Assembly (NCBI GenBank): GCA_028690035.1
Contig: JAQVCA010000010.1
Span: 54,643 to 118,642 of the forward strand
Direction: 5' to 3'
DNA from: Comamonas sp.
GTDB lineage: Bacteria; Pseudomonadota; Gammaproteobacteria; Burkholderiales; Burkholderiaceae_C
Length of the DNA stretch: 64,000 nt
Shown one piece after another: positions 52,793 to 62,400 of the stretch. The position numbers and the translations under genes are program-made. The notes beneath the pieces are model-generated. The model saw nothing but the letters and a program-made list of their open reading frames with translations. It did no database searches and had not been told where the DNA came from. How positions within the stretch are numbered: the first letter of the stretch is position 1; the number at the start of each line of letters is the position of its first letter.

Positions 52793-53845
52793 TTAAGGTA
52801 GGCTGCAACGCTGTGCCCAGGCACGCCCGTAGCGCCGCGCTGGCTCTTCCACCAACAGGTGCAGCAGCCAGCAACTGACCAACAACCCCATGCCTGCCAG
52901 CACACTGGCGCCGAGCGTGCCCCAGCGCGTGCTCCATAGCTGCCCAGGAATCAGCCAAGCCGTATGCAGCAAATACATGCTGTAGCTCAGCTTGCCGGCC
53001 CAGCGTCCCGCTGCTGCACACCAAGCTCGTGGTGGCGGAAAGCACAGACTGGCCTCCAACAGCCAGGCAAAGCAGGCTGCTGCCGCTAGGGCAATTTGGC
53101 CGAGGCGCCAATCGTAGGCGGGTGCCGACCAGCTCGTCATTTGCACAAACAACTGCGCTAAAAGTAGCCAGCCCAGCAGCGCCAAGGCCGCCTGTGCGCC
53201 TGGGTGTAGGCGTCGGCGTGCATGGGCTTGGTGGCGCTGCCACACCCAGATTCCTAGGAAAAACTCCACCAATAAGCCCGGAATATGGTGCAGACAGATA
53301 TATGCCCAGTTTTGACTCGCACCATCGGCTTGGGGCACCATGGCTAGGCGCAGTGCCAGCGCCAGTGCAAAAACCATTGGCCAGCGCCAGTACGCGTGGC
53401 CACTATCGGCCAGCCACCACGCCAACAGCGGCACCAATGCATAGAAGGCCACTTCCGCTGGCAGACTCCAGAACACCGGGTTGTAATAAAACACCATTTC
53501 GCGCGACTGCATTTGCGCCATCAAAAGATGCTCTGGCAGATACAGCAGCGGCTTGCCAGCCTGCCATGCCAACACCGCATAAAGCAGCAAAGCCACCAAG
53601 TAAGCCGGATAAATGCGCGTGATACGCCGCAGCGCGTAAGGCAGTAGCTGTGGGACTCGTCCAGCAAGTACCGTGGGGGCAAAAACAAAGCCGCTGAGCA
53701 CAAAGAAGATATCCACCCCGGTAAAACCGAAGGCCAGCGGTCCCATAGGCCAGCCTAGGCTAGGCCCCCAGTGCACGCACACCACCATCAAAGCGGCCAC
53801 ACCGCGCCAGGCTTCTATAACCCAAGTATCGTTTTTTTCAATCAT
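52793..53845 (-). CDS. OafA/acyltransferase-3 family membrane O-acyltransferase
   Basis: The protein is 350 residues from the ATG at 53845 (MIEKNDTWVIEAWRGVAALM). It carries the full family pattern: VVCVHWG with the catalytic His, GVDIFFVLSGFVFAPTVLAG, ALRRITRIYPAYLVALLLYA and about ten hydrophobic helices. It probably O-acetylates a surface polysaccharide. It ends 9 bp from the convergent GNAT-like gene. An upstream in-frame start at 53899 would overlap the regulator gene and is less likely. Confidence 0.88.
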   Translation of the reverse strand: MIEKNDTWVIEAWRGVAALMVVCVHWGPSLGWPMGPLAFGFTGVDIFFVLSGFVFAPTVLAGRVPQLLPYALRRITRIYPAYLVALLLYAVLAWQAGKPLLYLPEHLLMAQMQSREMVFYYNPVFWSLPAEVAFYALVPLLAWWLADSGHAYWRWPMVFALALALRLAMVPQADGASQNWAYICLHHIPGLLVEFFLGIWVWQRHQAHARRRLHPGAQAALALLGWLLLAQLFVQMTSWSAPAYDWRLGQIALAAAACFAWLLEASLCFPPPRAWCAAAGRWAGKLSYSMYLLHTAWLIPGQLWSTRWGTLGASVLAGMGLLVSCWLLHLLVEEPARRYGRAWAQRCSLP

Positions 53846-53874
53846 CCGCTGTTCCACACCGTACACATGCGCGC

Positions 53875-54543
53875 TTAGCGCTCTTGGCCGCTGGCCCAAG
53901 CCTTCAGCTCATCGGGCATCAACACGTGCCATATATCGCCATCGCGCTCTAGCACCCCCTGCGTTAACAGCTTTTGCAGCACCCGCGTCACCGACTCGCG
54001 CGTGGTATTTAGGCGCCAAGCCAACTGCGCATGGGTGGGCAGCTTTAACTGTGTCTGCCCCCTGCCATACATTAGGAGCCAGGCACAGACACGTGCGCTG
54101 ACGGGGTTGATGGCTTGGATTTTTTGCCAACTCAGCAAATCGCAAACTTGCTGGCTGCTGGCCCGAGCCAGCTGCAAGACCAGCTCAGGAAACTGCACCA
54201 GCTCCAGAGCTTGCGGGCGTGATAGCACGGCCACTGTGGTAGAGGACTCCGTAGCCACCCAGGTCAGTGCTATGCCCTCGGGCGCAAGCAAGTTCCCATG
54301 ACCAAAAACCTCATGCTCTACCACCTCAAATAGCGCGACCTCCTTACCATCCAGCGTAAAATCCACCGCCTGTAAGCCACCTTGCAACACCAGCCCCAAG
54401 CCCAGGGCAGCGTCTTCGTCATCGAGCAGCTGACGTTTTCGCAAATGCCGCAACTGCATTTGCGCCGCAACAAACTGCAAAGCGGCAGGACTGGCAGACG
54501 CGAAAAAGCTGCACGGCGCCAGCATAAGCGGGGAAATAGCCAT
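53875..54543 (-). CDS. Crp/Fnr family transcriptional regulator
   Basis: The 222-residue protein has an N-terminal cyclic-nucleotide-binding-like domain (LQFVAAQMQLRHLRKRQLLD, VLQGGLQAVDFTLDGKEVAL) and a C-terminal winged helix (LKLPTHAQLAWRLNTTRESV, TRVLQKLLTQGVLERDGDIW). No Cys cluster for an FNR-type Fe-S centre is seen. It lies between the O-acyltransferase and the divergent FecR operon and could control either. Confidence 0.88.
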   Translation of the reverse strand: MAISPLMLAPCSFFASASPAALQFVAAQMQLRHLRKRQLLDDEDAALGLGLVLQGGLQAVDFTLDGKEVALFEVVEHEVFGHGNLLAPEGIALTWVATESSTTVAVLSRPQALELVQFPELVLQLARASSQQVCDLLSWQKIQAINPVSARVCAWLLMYGRGQTQLKLPTHAQLAWRLNTTRESVTRVLQKLLTQGVLERDGDIWHVLMPDELKAWASGQER

Positions 54544-54732
54544 GTTAATCCCGGCGTGCGCCTTTCATGAACAGATCGATGAGCAAGGAAAATGGGACAG
54601 GTGCGCACGCATTGGCCGAAAGTCGAACCGGCAAGCTCTCTGGCGCACAGAGTGGGGCATTATAAGAAGGTGCCCGGCACCGTTAGAATGCCCATTGGCT
54701 CTCTCAATCCTCTCGTATAAGGAATAAGTCCT

Positions 54733-56037
54733 ATGACCTCACGCCTTTTCTTCGGCTCCCCAACCAAAATCGTCTTGGCTTTGGCGGCAGCCTTGCTAAG
54801 CAGTGCGGCTTGGGCAAAGGACATCGCTCAAGTCACCTTGGTGGTGGGGCAAGCACAGCTCGAACGCGCCGATGGCCAGCAGCAGGTGCTCGAGCGAGGA
54901 GCCATCATCCAAGAAAGCGATCGCCTGCGCACGGGTGCTGACGGTATGGTCATGTTGATATTCAGCGATCAAGGCCGAGTGGCACTGCGTCCCGACTCCG
55001 AGCTGTTGATCCACAAATACCAATACGACCCCGAAGGGCAGGAGTCCGACCTGCAGCTGGAGTTGATCAAAGGCACTGTGCGCCAAATCTCCGGTAAAGC
55101 AGCTAAGCACCAGCCGCAGCGCTATCGTCTGAGCACCCCAGTTGCCGCCATTGGTGTACGCGGGACCGATTTTTTAGCCCAGGTCGATGCAGGGGCGCTG
55201 CGCACCTATGTGCATGAAGGTGCGATTGTCTTGCAAGGCCCGCTAGAGCGTGAGTTTCTCAATCGTGCGGGTGAAGGGCACCGCCTAACGCTCAAGGGCA
55301 CAGAGCATCTGCAAAATCAGACCTTAAAACTGGCCGAGCTGGATTCTTCCTTCAGCATCCGTCTAGATGGAGAAGATTCCACCCAGCTGGCCAATGCGCC
55401 AACACCGAAACCAGGGGGGCAACTTCTAGCTGCGCGCTCGGTGGCAGTGCAAACCGATTGGGTTGCCGACGGCTTGCAACTGTCCACCCCCTTCGTCGTC
55501 GAGCCCCCAGCGCCTCTGAAAGAACCTACACAGTTGGTATGGGGCGCGCTCTACGAGAATGCACAGGCGCTGCCTTTGACATTGCTGCAAACCTATGCAA
55601 CCGCTAGCAACAATCGCAGCGTTACGGTCGGACAGCCCCAAGCCTATGCGTTGTGGCGTGACGGCCATGCGGGGCATTTCGACAAAACCTTGAGTGGTGA
55701 TGCCAGCTTCGCCTTGTACGCCGGTGAGGGGTACTACAGTGCAGCCAGCGGAGCTATCCAAAGCGCCCAATTGCAAGATGCAAAGCTGGACATGAACTTT
55801 GACCGCTCCAGCTTTAGCACCAGCATGCTGCTCTCCAGCATAGGGCAATCCGATGCCCTGCTGCAAGTGGATGGGCGCATCAACAACGATGGTATTTTTG
55901 TGGGCAAAACCGCCAATCAGCACGTGGCCGGGGCTTTGAGTCTGGACGCCAAGGAAGCTGGCTACCTGTTCAACGTTAACGCTGGCGCTGGTGGTTCTTA
56001 CCATGGCGTTACCTTGTGGGGGCAGCAGCCGCGCTAG
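54733..56037 (+). CDS. FecR-domain periplasmic protein
   Basis: The 434-residue protein has a signal peptide (KIVLALAAALLSSAAWA, cleavage near residue 28), then a FecR domain (RADGQQQVLERGAIIQESDR, MVMLIFSDQGRVALRPDSEL, YRLSTPVAAIGVRGTDFLAQ, ~35-160). The C-terminal ~200 residues are beta-rich (SFALYAGEGYYSAASGAIQS, AGYLFNVNAGAGGSYHGVTL) and resemble a transferrin-binding-protein-B-like small barrel. No FecI/anti-sigma partner is adjacent. It is the first gene of an envelope operon with the CHASE2 protein and the barrel protein. Confidence 0.82.
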   Translation: MTSRLFFGSPTKIVLALAAALLSSAAWAKDIAQVTLVVGQAQLERADGQQQVLERGAIIQESDRLRTGADGMVMLIFSDQGRVALRPDSELLIHKYQYDPEGQESDLQLELIKGTVRQISGKAAKHQPQRYRLSTPVAAIGVRGTDFLAQVDAGALRTYVHEGAIVLQGPLEREFLNRAGEGHRLTLKGTEHLQNQTLKLAELDSSFSIRLDGEDSTQLANAPTPKPGGQLLAARSVAVQTDWVADGLQLSTPFVVEPPAPLKEPTQLVWGALYENAQALPLTLLQTYATASNNRSVTVGQPQAYALWRDGHAGHFDKTLSGDASFALYAGEGYYSAASGAIQSAQLQDAKLDMNFDRSSFSTSMLLSSIGQSDALLQVDGRINNDGIFVGKTANQHVAGALSLDAKEAGYLFNVNAGAGGSYHGVTLWGQQPR

Positions 56038-56083
56038 AGGTGGCTAGAGACAGCTAGCTTCCTGACATCCTGCTTGCATCGCC

Positions 56084-57988
56084 TTGTCCTCTTTGCGCTC
56101 TTCCTTCGTACACCAATGGTTGGCGGTGTTGCTGCTGGGCATGTTGCTTGCAGCAGCGCTGACGCGGCTCGACATCGCGCGCGGTGCAGACGCACATCTG
56201 CACGATTTCATCACCGAGGCCTTGCCCGCGCGCAGTGCGCCCAAAGGGATCACGGTGGTCGATATCGACGAGCACAGTTTGCAAGAGCTAGGCCCCTGGC
56301 CTTGGCCGCGCAGCGTGATTGCCGAACTGGTGCAGCAGCTGCGAGCCCAGGGCGCCGAGCTGCAAATTTGGGACATGTTTTTTGCGCACGAGGGTATTGC
56401 CGACAGACAGTTGGCCCAAGCCTTGCTGGCCCAACCCGATGTCGTGATAGGCACCGTCCCGGTGTTGGATGCTCAAGTAGAGCATCCGCCTCACGAAGGC
56501 CTGCTGCCCACAGCAACCGATGCCCCCGAGCACTGCTCCCAACACGCACCAGTGCGCGGATACTTCGGCACCGCTGCGCCCTTTGTGGGCGTGCGCTTGG
56601 GGCACTTGGCTGCAACGCCGGATGCAGACGGGCGCTTGCGCCGCGTTCCCGCTGTCGTTTGCTTGCCCGCAGACAGTGCTGCACAACAAGCAGGCAGCAG
56701 CCAAATAAAACTCCCGCAGCTCACACTGGCTGCTGCCGCAGCCTATCACCCGCAAAAGCCGTGGGTGCTGCACCGCACCACCTGGCCTTGGCAGCCCGCA
56801 CAGTGGCTTGAACGCGGCGATTGGCGCTTCGCTTTGGATGGAGAAGGGCACCTCACCATTCCCTACCAGAGGCCCCACAGCCAGTGGCGTGCACTCAGTG
56901 CCAGCAGTCTCTTGCAAGGCCAAGCCGTGGGTGCGCTGCAGGGGCAGGTCGTGCTCATCGGCGCTACAGCCCTAGGCGCGGGGGACATCATCAGCACCCC
57001 TTACCACCCCAGCGCACCTGGCGTCAGCGTGCATGCAGAGCTATTGGCCGCAGCAAGCACCGCTCGCGGCTGGCCCGGCTACGCGGTACAAGCCCCCGCA
57101 ATAGTGGCAGCACTTGTGCTGCTGTTGTGCGCACCGGCGCTGCTGCCGCTGCGCCGGGCATCCACACAATGGTGGCTGTGGTTGCCCGCTTCATTGGCAC
57201 TGCTTGGCCCCTTGGCATGGGCGCTGTTGGGACGCATCAGCCTAGGCGGGCAATTCCCCATAGCCGCTCCCACATTGGCGCTGTTGGGGCAAATCGTTGG
57301 CTTGCTTGGTTTGCAACTGGCGTGGCAATGGCGCCAAAGCCAATTGCTGGCCAGCCAACTGCAAAGCTTTTTGCCTCCTGGCTTGGCGCAACAAATCGCC
57401 ACCCAAGTACCTAGTGGACATAGCCTAGGCCAGTCGCACAGTGGGTTGCTGGCGGGCCTACGTATTGATGGCCTAGCGCGTTGGGTTGGACAGGTCGACA
57501 GTCTGCAGGCTTTGGCGCTGACCCATGCACTGCAAACCAGCGCGCAGCAAGCGGCCAGTGAACACGGCGGTGCGCTGCAATACGTGCAAGGCGATACCCT
57601 GTACCTTAGTTGGCCGGATGCCAGCGCGCTCACCACCGCGCGGGCGCTGGCCGCCCTGCAAGCGCTGCAACGCCAGCTCGACCCCATCTTGGGCACCAAT
57701 GCCACAGCCAGTGCGCCGCTGCTGCTTTATGCAGCACTAGAGTCGGGCAGTTACCTGCTGGGATTGGTGGGCACCGCACAGGCTAAGCGCAGCGTCCTTT
57801 TGGGCCCGCTGGCGCAGAAAGTGACCGCTATCCTAGATTTGAGTCCCGAGCTGGATAGTCCCATCTTATTGGGGCCGCAGGCCGCTGCTCAGTTGCAGCC
57901 CCAAGACAGCACGCAGCTTCAGTCCCTAGGTCAATTCCTCTTAGAAGGTCAAACCAGCGCATGCCAGATTTTTCGCGCCAAGGTCTAG
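56084..57988 (+). CDS. CHASE2 sensor protein with degenerate adenylate-cyclase-like domain
   Basis: The protein is about 634 residues from a TTG at 56084, chosen so that the first membrane helix (WLAVLLLGMLLAAALTRL) is included. The ribosome-binding site is weak. A periplasmic CHASE2 domain (~35-330: ITVVDIDEHSLQELGPWPWP, GAELQIWDMFFAHEGIADRQ, GQVVLIGATALGAGDIISTP) is followed by three helices (~335-420) and a class III cyclase-like domain (~440-634). The first metal-binding Asp is lost (LLAGLRIDGLARW replaces the FxDI pattern), while the GD of VQGDTLYLSWP remains. It is probably a sensor without full cyclase activity. Confidence 0.78.
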   Translation: MSSLRSSFVHQWLAVLLLGMLLAAALTRLDIARGADAHLHDFITEALPARSAPKGITVVDIDEHSLQELGPWPWPRSVIAELVQQLRAQGAELQIWDMFFAHEGIADRQLAQALLAQPDVVIGTVPVLDAQVEHPPHEGLLPTATDAPEHCSQHAPVRGYFGTAAPFVGVRLGHLAATPDADGRLRRVPAVVCLPADSAAQQAGSSQIKLPQLTLAAAAAYHPQKPWVLHRTTWPWQPAQWLERGDWRFALDGEGHLTIPYQRPHSQWRALSASSLLQGQAVGALQGQVVLIGATALGAGDIISTPYHPSAPGVSVHAELLAAASTARGWPGYAVQAPAIVAALVLLLCAPALLPLRRASTQWWLWLPASLALLGPLAWALLGRISLGGQFPIAAPTLALLGQIVGLLGLQLAWQWRQSQLLASQLQSFLPPGLAQQIATQVPSGHSLGQSHSGLLAGLRIDGLARWVGQVDSLQALALTHALQTSAQQAASEHGGALQYVQGDTLYLSWPDASALTTARALAALQALQRQLDPILGTNATASAPLLLYAALESGSYLLGLVGTAQAKRSVLLGPLAQKVTAILDLSPELDSPILLGPQAAAQLQPQDSTQLQSLGQFLLEGQTSACQIFRAKV

Positions 57989-59163
57989 CTGCGCTGTTGG
58001 TGGTATGGATACTGGTAGGCGGTCAAGCCGGGGCGCAACCGCTGGGCCAGTACCCCGAGCTCGATCCAGGTAATCCCGCCTTGCTCGAAGAGGTTCGGCA
58101 CCTGCACCAGCAAGTGGAGCAAGCGCTACAGCGGCGCGACTGGCTGCAGGCCGAGCTGCTGCTTGAGCGCATCCTCATGCTCCAACCAGAAAACGCGCAA
58201 GCCATGTTGCAAATGGCCATGGTGCTCAATGCCCGTGAGCGCCGAGCTGGCGCACAAGCGCTGATCGCAGCACTGCGTGACGACAAGCGCACCGCGCCCG
58301 CGCATCGCCAGCGCCTGCAAGCCTTGTTGGATGCACAGAACCATCCCTACAGCCTCGGCTTGACCAACACCACCAACTTGGTGCAGCCGCGCACGCAACT
58401 TCTGGTCAGCTTAGGGCGCAGCACCAACCCCTTGGCTCGCCCCAGCGCGCGCAGCATCCACCTGACTTTGCCCGACGCAGACGTTGAGCTAGAACTGAGC
58501 GAGCGTCCGCGTAGCGCCTTCACCAGCAGCGTCCTGCTCTATCGGCGCTTTGCCAGCGGCTTGGAGCTGGTACTCAGTGGTCAAGACGTCACCGCTCCCG
58601 ATGCACACACCAGTGCCCGCCTAGCATTGGCTGGGCCGATAGCTCAAGGCTGGTTGTGGAGCGTAAGCAGTCAGCAAGGGCTCGATGGCGAGCGCCGCGA
58701 TAGCGCAGGGCTGATGTACAGCCGTGCAGGCGCGCGCACCCAGCAGTTGTATGCACTGAGCGCTTTTCGCGCGAACCCAGACGGTTACTACGGATTGCTC
58801 GCGCGCGCGCAGGCCAGCATGGCGCCCACGCCAAGTCTGCAGATGGACAGTTGGGTAGAGCTTGAGCGCGCGCGCCAACCGCACGCCCTGCGCCTAGGGG
58901 TGCAAGCGCAGTGGCGCCTAGCGCCCAGTTGGCAACTGCAAGGCTATGTGCTGCTGCAGCAAGACCTGTCGGGCTACAGCCCGTTGCTCAAAAACAACGC
59001 CGCTCGGCGCATCGCCACCAGCTACCTCGCACTGGAAAAAAGCTGGCCTTGGCACAGCGGGCAACTGATTGCCAGCACCTATTTTTCTCAGCGTGTAAGC
59101 AACCTGGCACTGTTTTCTTGGCGCGACTATGGCCTGACTTTCGGCTGGCGCCGCAGCTGGTAA
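57961..59163 (+). CDS. TPR-containing predicted outer-membrane beta-barrel protein
   Basis: The 400-residue protein has a signal peptide (MPDFSRQGLAALLVVWILVG, cleavage after AGA). A TPR-like helical stretch (~40-120: QALQRRDWLQAELLLERILM) precedes a ~260-residue region of alternating amphipathic strands (RSIHLTLPDADVELELSERP, WQLQGYVLLQQDLSGYSPLL, NLALFSWRDYGLTFGWRRSW) that ends in a terminal aromatic, as outer-membrane barrels do. The layout recalls Slam-like surface-exposure proteins, but I cannot assign it. It overlaps the CHASE2 gene by 28 bp. Confidence 0.68.
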   Translation: MPDFSRQGLAALLVVWILVGGQAGAQPLGQYPELDPGNPALLEEVRHLHQQVEQALQRRDWLQAELLLERILMLQPENAQAMLQMAMVLNARERRAGAQALIAALRDDKRTAPAHRQRLQALLDAQNHPYSLGLTNTTNLVQPRTQLLVSLGRSTNPLARPSARSIHLTLPDADVELELSERPRSAFTSSVLLYRRFASGLELVLSGQDVTAPDAHTSARLALAGPIAQGWLWSVSSQQGLDGERRDSAGLMYSRAGARTQQLYALSAFRANPDGYYGLLARAQASMAPTPSLQMDSWVELERARQPHALRLGVQAQWRLAPSWQLQGYVLLQQDLSGYSPLLKNNAARRIATSYLALEKSWPWHSGQLIASTYFSQRVSNLALFSWRDYGLTFGWRRSW

Positions 59164-59216
59164 AGCGCCCTGAAGGTGGGCCGCTGCCTCTTGGCGGCAA
59201 GAGCGGGAATGCAACA

Positions 59217-59240
59217 GGCCACAGGGGGTGTGGTTTTGTT
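59217..59240 (+). terminator. Probable terminator of the FecR-CHASE2-barrel operon
   Basis: CCACA (59219-59223) and TGTGG (59229-59233) enclose a G5 loop, followed by TTTTGTTG. The stem is short, so the call is tentative. Confidence 0.4.
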
Positions 59241-59423
59241 GTGCGACTGCAACGTTTTTGTCGCCCAGCTTAGAGGTGAGCTGAAAAATCCAAGCCATTT
59301 AGACCCGCTACCTATAATGCCCAGCTGGTTTTCTTTCGCTGGTGTCGGTTGCTGAGTAGCTAGGTGTAAATCTGCGGTTTTGTGTGACCGCCATCACCAA
59401 AGTAACTTGGACCCGTCCCAGGC

Positions 59424-59443
59424 TTGACTGAAAATACAGTCAA
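59424..59443 (+). promoter_or_regulatory. Perfect inverted repeat in the S-layer gene leader
   Basis: TTGACTG (59424-59430) and CAGTCAA (59437-59443) flank AAAATA. It could be an operator or a leader hairpin. TTGACT could also act as a -35 element, but no matching -10 is evident. Confidence 0.45.
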
Positions 59444-59498
59444 CTGCAGGCCGAGGAGGCAGCAGTTGATCTTTCTTGATTTATTGGAGCTTCCAAAA

Positions 59499-62400
59499 AT
59501 GGCAATGACCGCTGAACAAAAGCAAGACGCTTACAAGTTCTTTATCGTTTCTTTCGGTGCAGTGACTGGCGTTGAGTACATGAACCAGATCAACGATGCA
59601 TACGAAGCCGGCCTGACGACACAAGAAATCGTCAACGTTTTCGCTAGCAAACCTCAGTTCGAAGCCATCTACCCCCGCTTCCTGAACAACGAAGAGTTTG
59701 CAAACAAGCTGATCGAAAACGTGGTGGGCAACTCCGCCTCGGCTGCAGCCAAGGCTCAAGCCAAAGACGACGTCGTGGCCGCCATGAACGCTGGCTGGAC
59801 CAAGGGCGACGTGATTTATCGCATCTTCAACAACCTGTCTAACAAGACCGAAGACGATGCCGATTGGGCCAACACCGCCAAGATGCTGGCCAACAAGGTT
59901 GCTGTGGCTCAGTACCTGACCGAAACCAACCTGCTGAGCAGCGAAGACCTGGCCGCCCTGGCCAAGCCTCTGCAAGGCGTGACCCAAGATCCCTCTACCG
60001 TTGACGACGTGATCAATGGCTCCGAGCAGCCTGGCGTCGCCACCCAAAAATTCACCGTTGGTCAAGATGACCTGGTGGGTACCGCTGGTAAAGACAAGTT
60101 CGTGGCCAACGTGGTGCAAAACATCAACGGCGAGCAAACCAACAGCCTGGCTACTGGCGACTCCGTGGACGGCGGCGCGGACCAAGACTCCCTGTTTGCC
60201 ACCGTGCAACAGGCTTCTGCCCTGAACCAAGGCCCCGCATCGGCCATCATGCCCTCCACCGTTAGCGTGGAAACCGTTGAATTCCGCGCCCTGGCCGACA
60301 ACAACGAAGTCAGCCTGGCCAACGACCGCGTGGTCATCAACGCCAAAGACATGCTGGGTGTGGAAACCCTCGGCTCCGTACACAGCGATGCATCCCTGCT
60401 GATCAAGGACGTCACCACCCTGACCAACAACGGTGAATACGCTGACAAGCGTGAAACCAGCGCCCTGACCGTGCGCATGGACCACACCGGCAACGGCAAC
60501 GCCGTGGATCGTGCTTCGGACTTGACCGTCCTGATCGACAACGACTACCTGATTCCTACTGGCACCTCCAGCTCTGTGGCCAACTACTGGCTGCTGGACG
60601 AAGATGCAGACTTGGCCAACAGCGCCAACCGTCTGAACGCCATCGACAACAACGGCCTGAGCTTCACCCTGGGCGGCGTTGCCTACAGCATTTTTGCCGT
60701 GGAAGACCCTGCCACCGAATTGTTCTCTGGCACCCACGAAGCCTACGTGGCCGCTCTGCAAGCCAACCTGGCCGCTCAGCAAGCCGCCGGCACCATCCCC
60801 GCTGACCTGACCGTCACCCTGGACTACGGCAACACCCGCCAGACCGGTCTGGAAAACGGCGCCCTGTCCAAGCCCATCCCCGCCATCGTGGTGAGCTCCA
60901 CCTCTGGCGTTCTGGTGCCCACCGGCTTTGCACGTCCTGAAAACACCCCAGGTGAATACGACGTTTATGGCCGTTTCAACAATGAAGCCAGCGCAGCCTC
61001 CTTCGTCACCATCAACGTCGAACTCGAAAAAGTGGGTCGTGGCGCTGAAGGCGGCGACCTGACCATCGGCGGCATGGCCACCGACCTGAACAACAACTGG
61101 AACTACTCTGGCGACGCTCTGAAAGAAGGCGTGGAACAGTTCAACGTCACCGTCTCCGGCGACGCCACCCAGAACAGCAGCCTGGCCAGTCTGCAGTCCA
61201 CCAACAACACGCTGCAAATCGTCAACGTGGTTTCCGCTGAAGGCAGCAAAGCCGACCTGTTCATCGGCAACCTGGAAACCGTGCGCCAAGGCAAGGACAT
61301 CCGCGAAGCCCTGAAGGACGTGCGCGTATTCAACGCCACCGGCTTTGAAAACGACCTGACCCTGAACGCCAGCCTGACCGACGAAGTCGTCGCCAAGTAC
61401 CTGAACCTGGTTGACACCGACGCCGCGCACACCGTTGACAACAGCGACTTCGCCTACAACTTTGCTGGTGGCAACGACGTGTTGAACATCAACATCAGCA
61501 AGACCAACTTGGCTTTTGCTGGTACCACCACCCGCGAAGACTTCACCTTCACCGCCAACATGGGTGCAGGTAACGACACCGTGACCGCTCAAATCGGTGA
61601 CGGCGTGGCCAACGGTGCACGCGACGCTTGGTACGTCAACAGCACCCTGAACAACAACCTGAACATCCAGACTGGTCTGGGTGACGACGTTGTGGCCACT
61701 CTGGGTGCTGGCACTTGGAACATCGACGTTGGTGCTGGCAACGACACCGTGTACTCCGACAACTCCGGTGACAAGGCCGTGTGGGTGTTCAACACCGACA
61801 ACAGCGTGGCCGCCACCGCTGCTGCTGCTCGCAACATCAACGACCTGCGCTCTGACGCCAACGACACCTACGGCTCGCTGTTCAAGTCCACGCTGACCGT
61901 CACCTTCCGTGGCGTCACCAGCGAAGTGACCCTCGACGCTACCGTGGACACCGACCTGGACATCAACCAAGTCATCAAGGCCGCCATCAACAGCGACCCC
62001 GCCCTGAGGAAGCTGCTGCTGGCCCAAGACGGCCCCGCCAACACCTTGGTGGTGCAATCGCTGATCGACGGCGCTGTGCTGGCCAACGACCTGGCTGTCA
62101 ACATCACTGCCCCCACCGCTGCCGCCTTCGACCAGACTGCTCTGGCCGAGTACGCCACGGCTCTGGGCCTGCCCTTGGCTGGCCTGAGCGCCGCTGGCCT
62201 GCAAGCCCTGGTGGCTGCCAACGTGGCTGCCTTCAACGCAACCGGTGACTACACCAGCAACTTCGCCAACTTTGGCGTGGTGGGCACCGAGCGGTCCGGC
62301 AGCAACTCCACCGAGATCACCGAAAGCGAAATCCGTGTGGATCTGGACGGCACCGACGTCATCGTTCTGAGCACCGGCGCCAACAGCGCTGAAACCGTCG

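Larger units (their letters stand above)
59164..59498 (+). promoter_or_regulatory. 335-bp upstream region of the S-layer-like gene
   Basis: This gap holds a probable terminator of the preceding operon (59217-59240), a perfect TATAAT at 59313-59318 with no good -35 box, and a ~175-nt leader. The leader contains a perfect inverted repeat (59424-59443) and a G-rich GAGGAGG segment about 40 nt before the ATG at 59499, followed by TTGGAGC nearer the start. Long structured leaders are typical of very abundant S-layer mRNAs. Confidence 0.6.
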
